Shown one piece after another: positions 55,393-64,000 of a stretch of DNA of 64,000 bases. Origin of the DNA: Amorphochlora amoebiformis (lineage: Eukaryota > Cercozoa > Chlorarachniophyceae); assembly GCA_054601695.1 (NCBI GenBank), contig BAAHQB010000196.1, positions 248,001 through 312,000 on the forward strand, read 5' to 3'. The notes below the pieces were generated by a model. It worked only from the letters and a program-made list of their open reading frames with translations, made no database searches and was not told the origin of the DNA. The stretch's first letter is position 1. Every line of letters begins with the position of its first letter. Made by a program: the position numbers and the translations under genes.

Positions 55393-55534
55393 CATACATC
55401 CATACACACATATACTCATAATACATGCACATGTAAAAGACATACACACTCCTTTTCTTATTCCATACACATCCAGGAAACAAATGCGAGACATGGTGAA
55501 ATCTATGGTCGCTGGAGCAACCGATAAGGTTTAG
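53009..55534 (+). CDS. Small protein with organelle-type N-terminus (possible TIM14/TIM16-like), or 5' part of the next gene
   Basis: Exons 53009-53158, 53311-53349, 53683-53733, 54391-54429, 54638-54702 and 55477-55528 keep frame. Reading on without a splice gives GTT TAG (stop at 55534), a 133-residue protein. The N-terminus ([20 protein letters not shown]) is Arg/Ser-rich and amphipathic like a mitochondrial presequence, followed by a short hydrophobic Gly/Ala segment ([14 protein letters not shown]). The spacing of that segment, [15 protein letters not shown] and helices ending [11 protein letters not shown] recalls import-motor J-like subunits, but no HPD motif exists, so this is weak. 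Because 55529 is also a possible donor in phase 0, these exons could alternatively be the 5' part of the PRPP synthetase gene that follows. Confidence 0.55.
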
Positions 55535-55658
55535 TTAATTTGGAAAACCACAGTAGACACCTGTGATATCCCCCCCTTTCACGCCAACCCTCATATTTTC
55601 TTCGTAATCTTCTCTCACAAAACTATACGTGTGCGCACACGCACATACATCTATATAC

Positions 55659-55693
<35 letters not shown>

Positions 55694-55778
55694 TATATGA
55701 ACATACATATGTAAGTACACATATATGTTTCAGACATCCGCACCACACACATACACTACACATATAAATATACACATA

Positions 55779-55821
<43 letters not shown>

Positions 55822-55969
55822 AACATCCTCGACACCATCATACCCTACGCCGATAACAACAAAAATCTGTTAGAAACCTACCCTAAGATATGACATGACC
55901 CCGGGCTACGCCATGCTATATAATCTTATCCTAACTATAGCCCTAACCTAACTCTAACCCTAACGGCAG
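55535..55969. other. Spacer with short CCCTAA patch
   Basis: Holds a TA stretch, balanced-composition sequence and four to five degenerate CCCTAA units at 55921-55965 that run into the acceptor at 55969. No clear start exon for the following gene is visible, which leaves open that this is an intron. Confidence 0.5.
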
Positions 55970-63955
<7,986 letters not shown>

Positions 63956-64000
63956 GTACATAATTAATGTGAAATGCCCATATATTTTGTGATTATATAT

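Overview
This window is nuclear DNA from an intron-rich eukaryote, most likely a protist or alga; I cannot place it further. The signs are canonical GT...AG introns, eukaryote-only gene families and interstitial TTAGGG/CCCTAA telomere-type repeats. About 8.3 kb (roughly 13%) is coding. Nearly everything else is (TA)n-dominated microsatellite inside introns. Genes are cut into many tiny exons (often 10-25 codons), so an ORF scan mostly shows low-complexity YIYIYI frames, and the real genes appear only after exon chaining. I joined exons by splice dinucleotides plus codon phase; every accepted chain keeps frame from exon to exon.

Layout, left to right. (+) 274-4196: C-terminal part of a CPSF73/Ysh1-like pre-mRNA cleavage endonuclease. 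(-) 11261-4693: a large protein with a UBA-like helix bundle, a basic region, a PUB domain, an RPA-binding-like motif and a weakly Sfr1/Mei5-like C-terminus. (+) 11393-28245: a 28-exon protein with five UIM motifs followed by C2 domains, one apparently nested inside another. 28246-32180: convergent intergenic DNA with possible small exons. (-) 42441-32181: a 15-exon ankyrin-repeat protein. (+) 42563-44373: a coiled-coil protein. (-) 52834-44879: a signal-peptide-bearing double FKBP (SlyD-type plus FKBP12-type). (+) 53009-55534: a small organelle-targeted-looking protein. (+) 55970 to beyond 63955: a plant type II-like ribose-phosphate pyrophosphokinase (PRPP synthetase), cut by the window edge.

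Gene order alternates strictly. Head-to-head pairs share short (about 120-175 bp) putative bidirectional promoters at 11262-11392, 42442-42562 and 52835-53008. Tail-to-tail pairs are separated by about 0.5 kb of CTAG-rich, TA-poor DNA. The first head-to-head pair is two ubiquitin-binding architectures (UBA/PUB and UIM/C2), suggesting a shared role in ubiquitin or p97-linked processes.

Other structure: telomere-type arrays lie inside introns and supply splice donors (GTTAGG) and one stop codon; kilobase-long polypyrimidine tracts occur in two introns; and decayed tandem copies of exon ends (ghost exons) recur in many introns.
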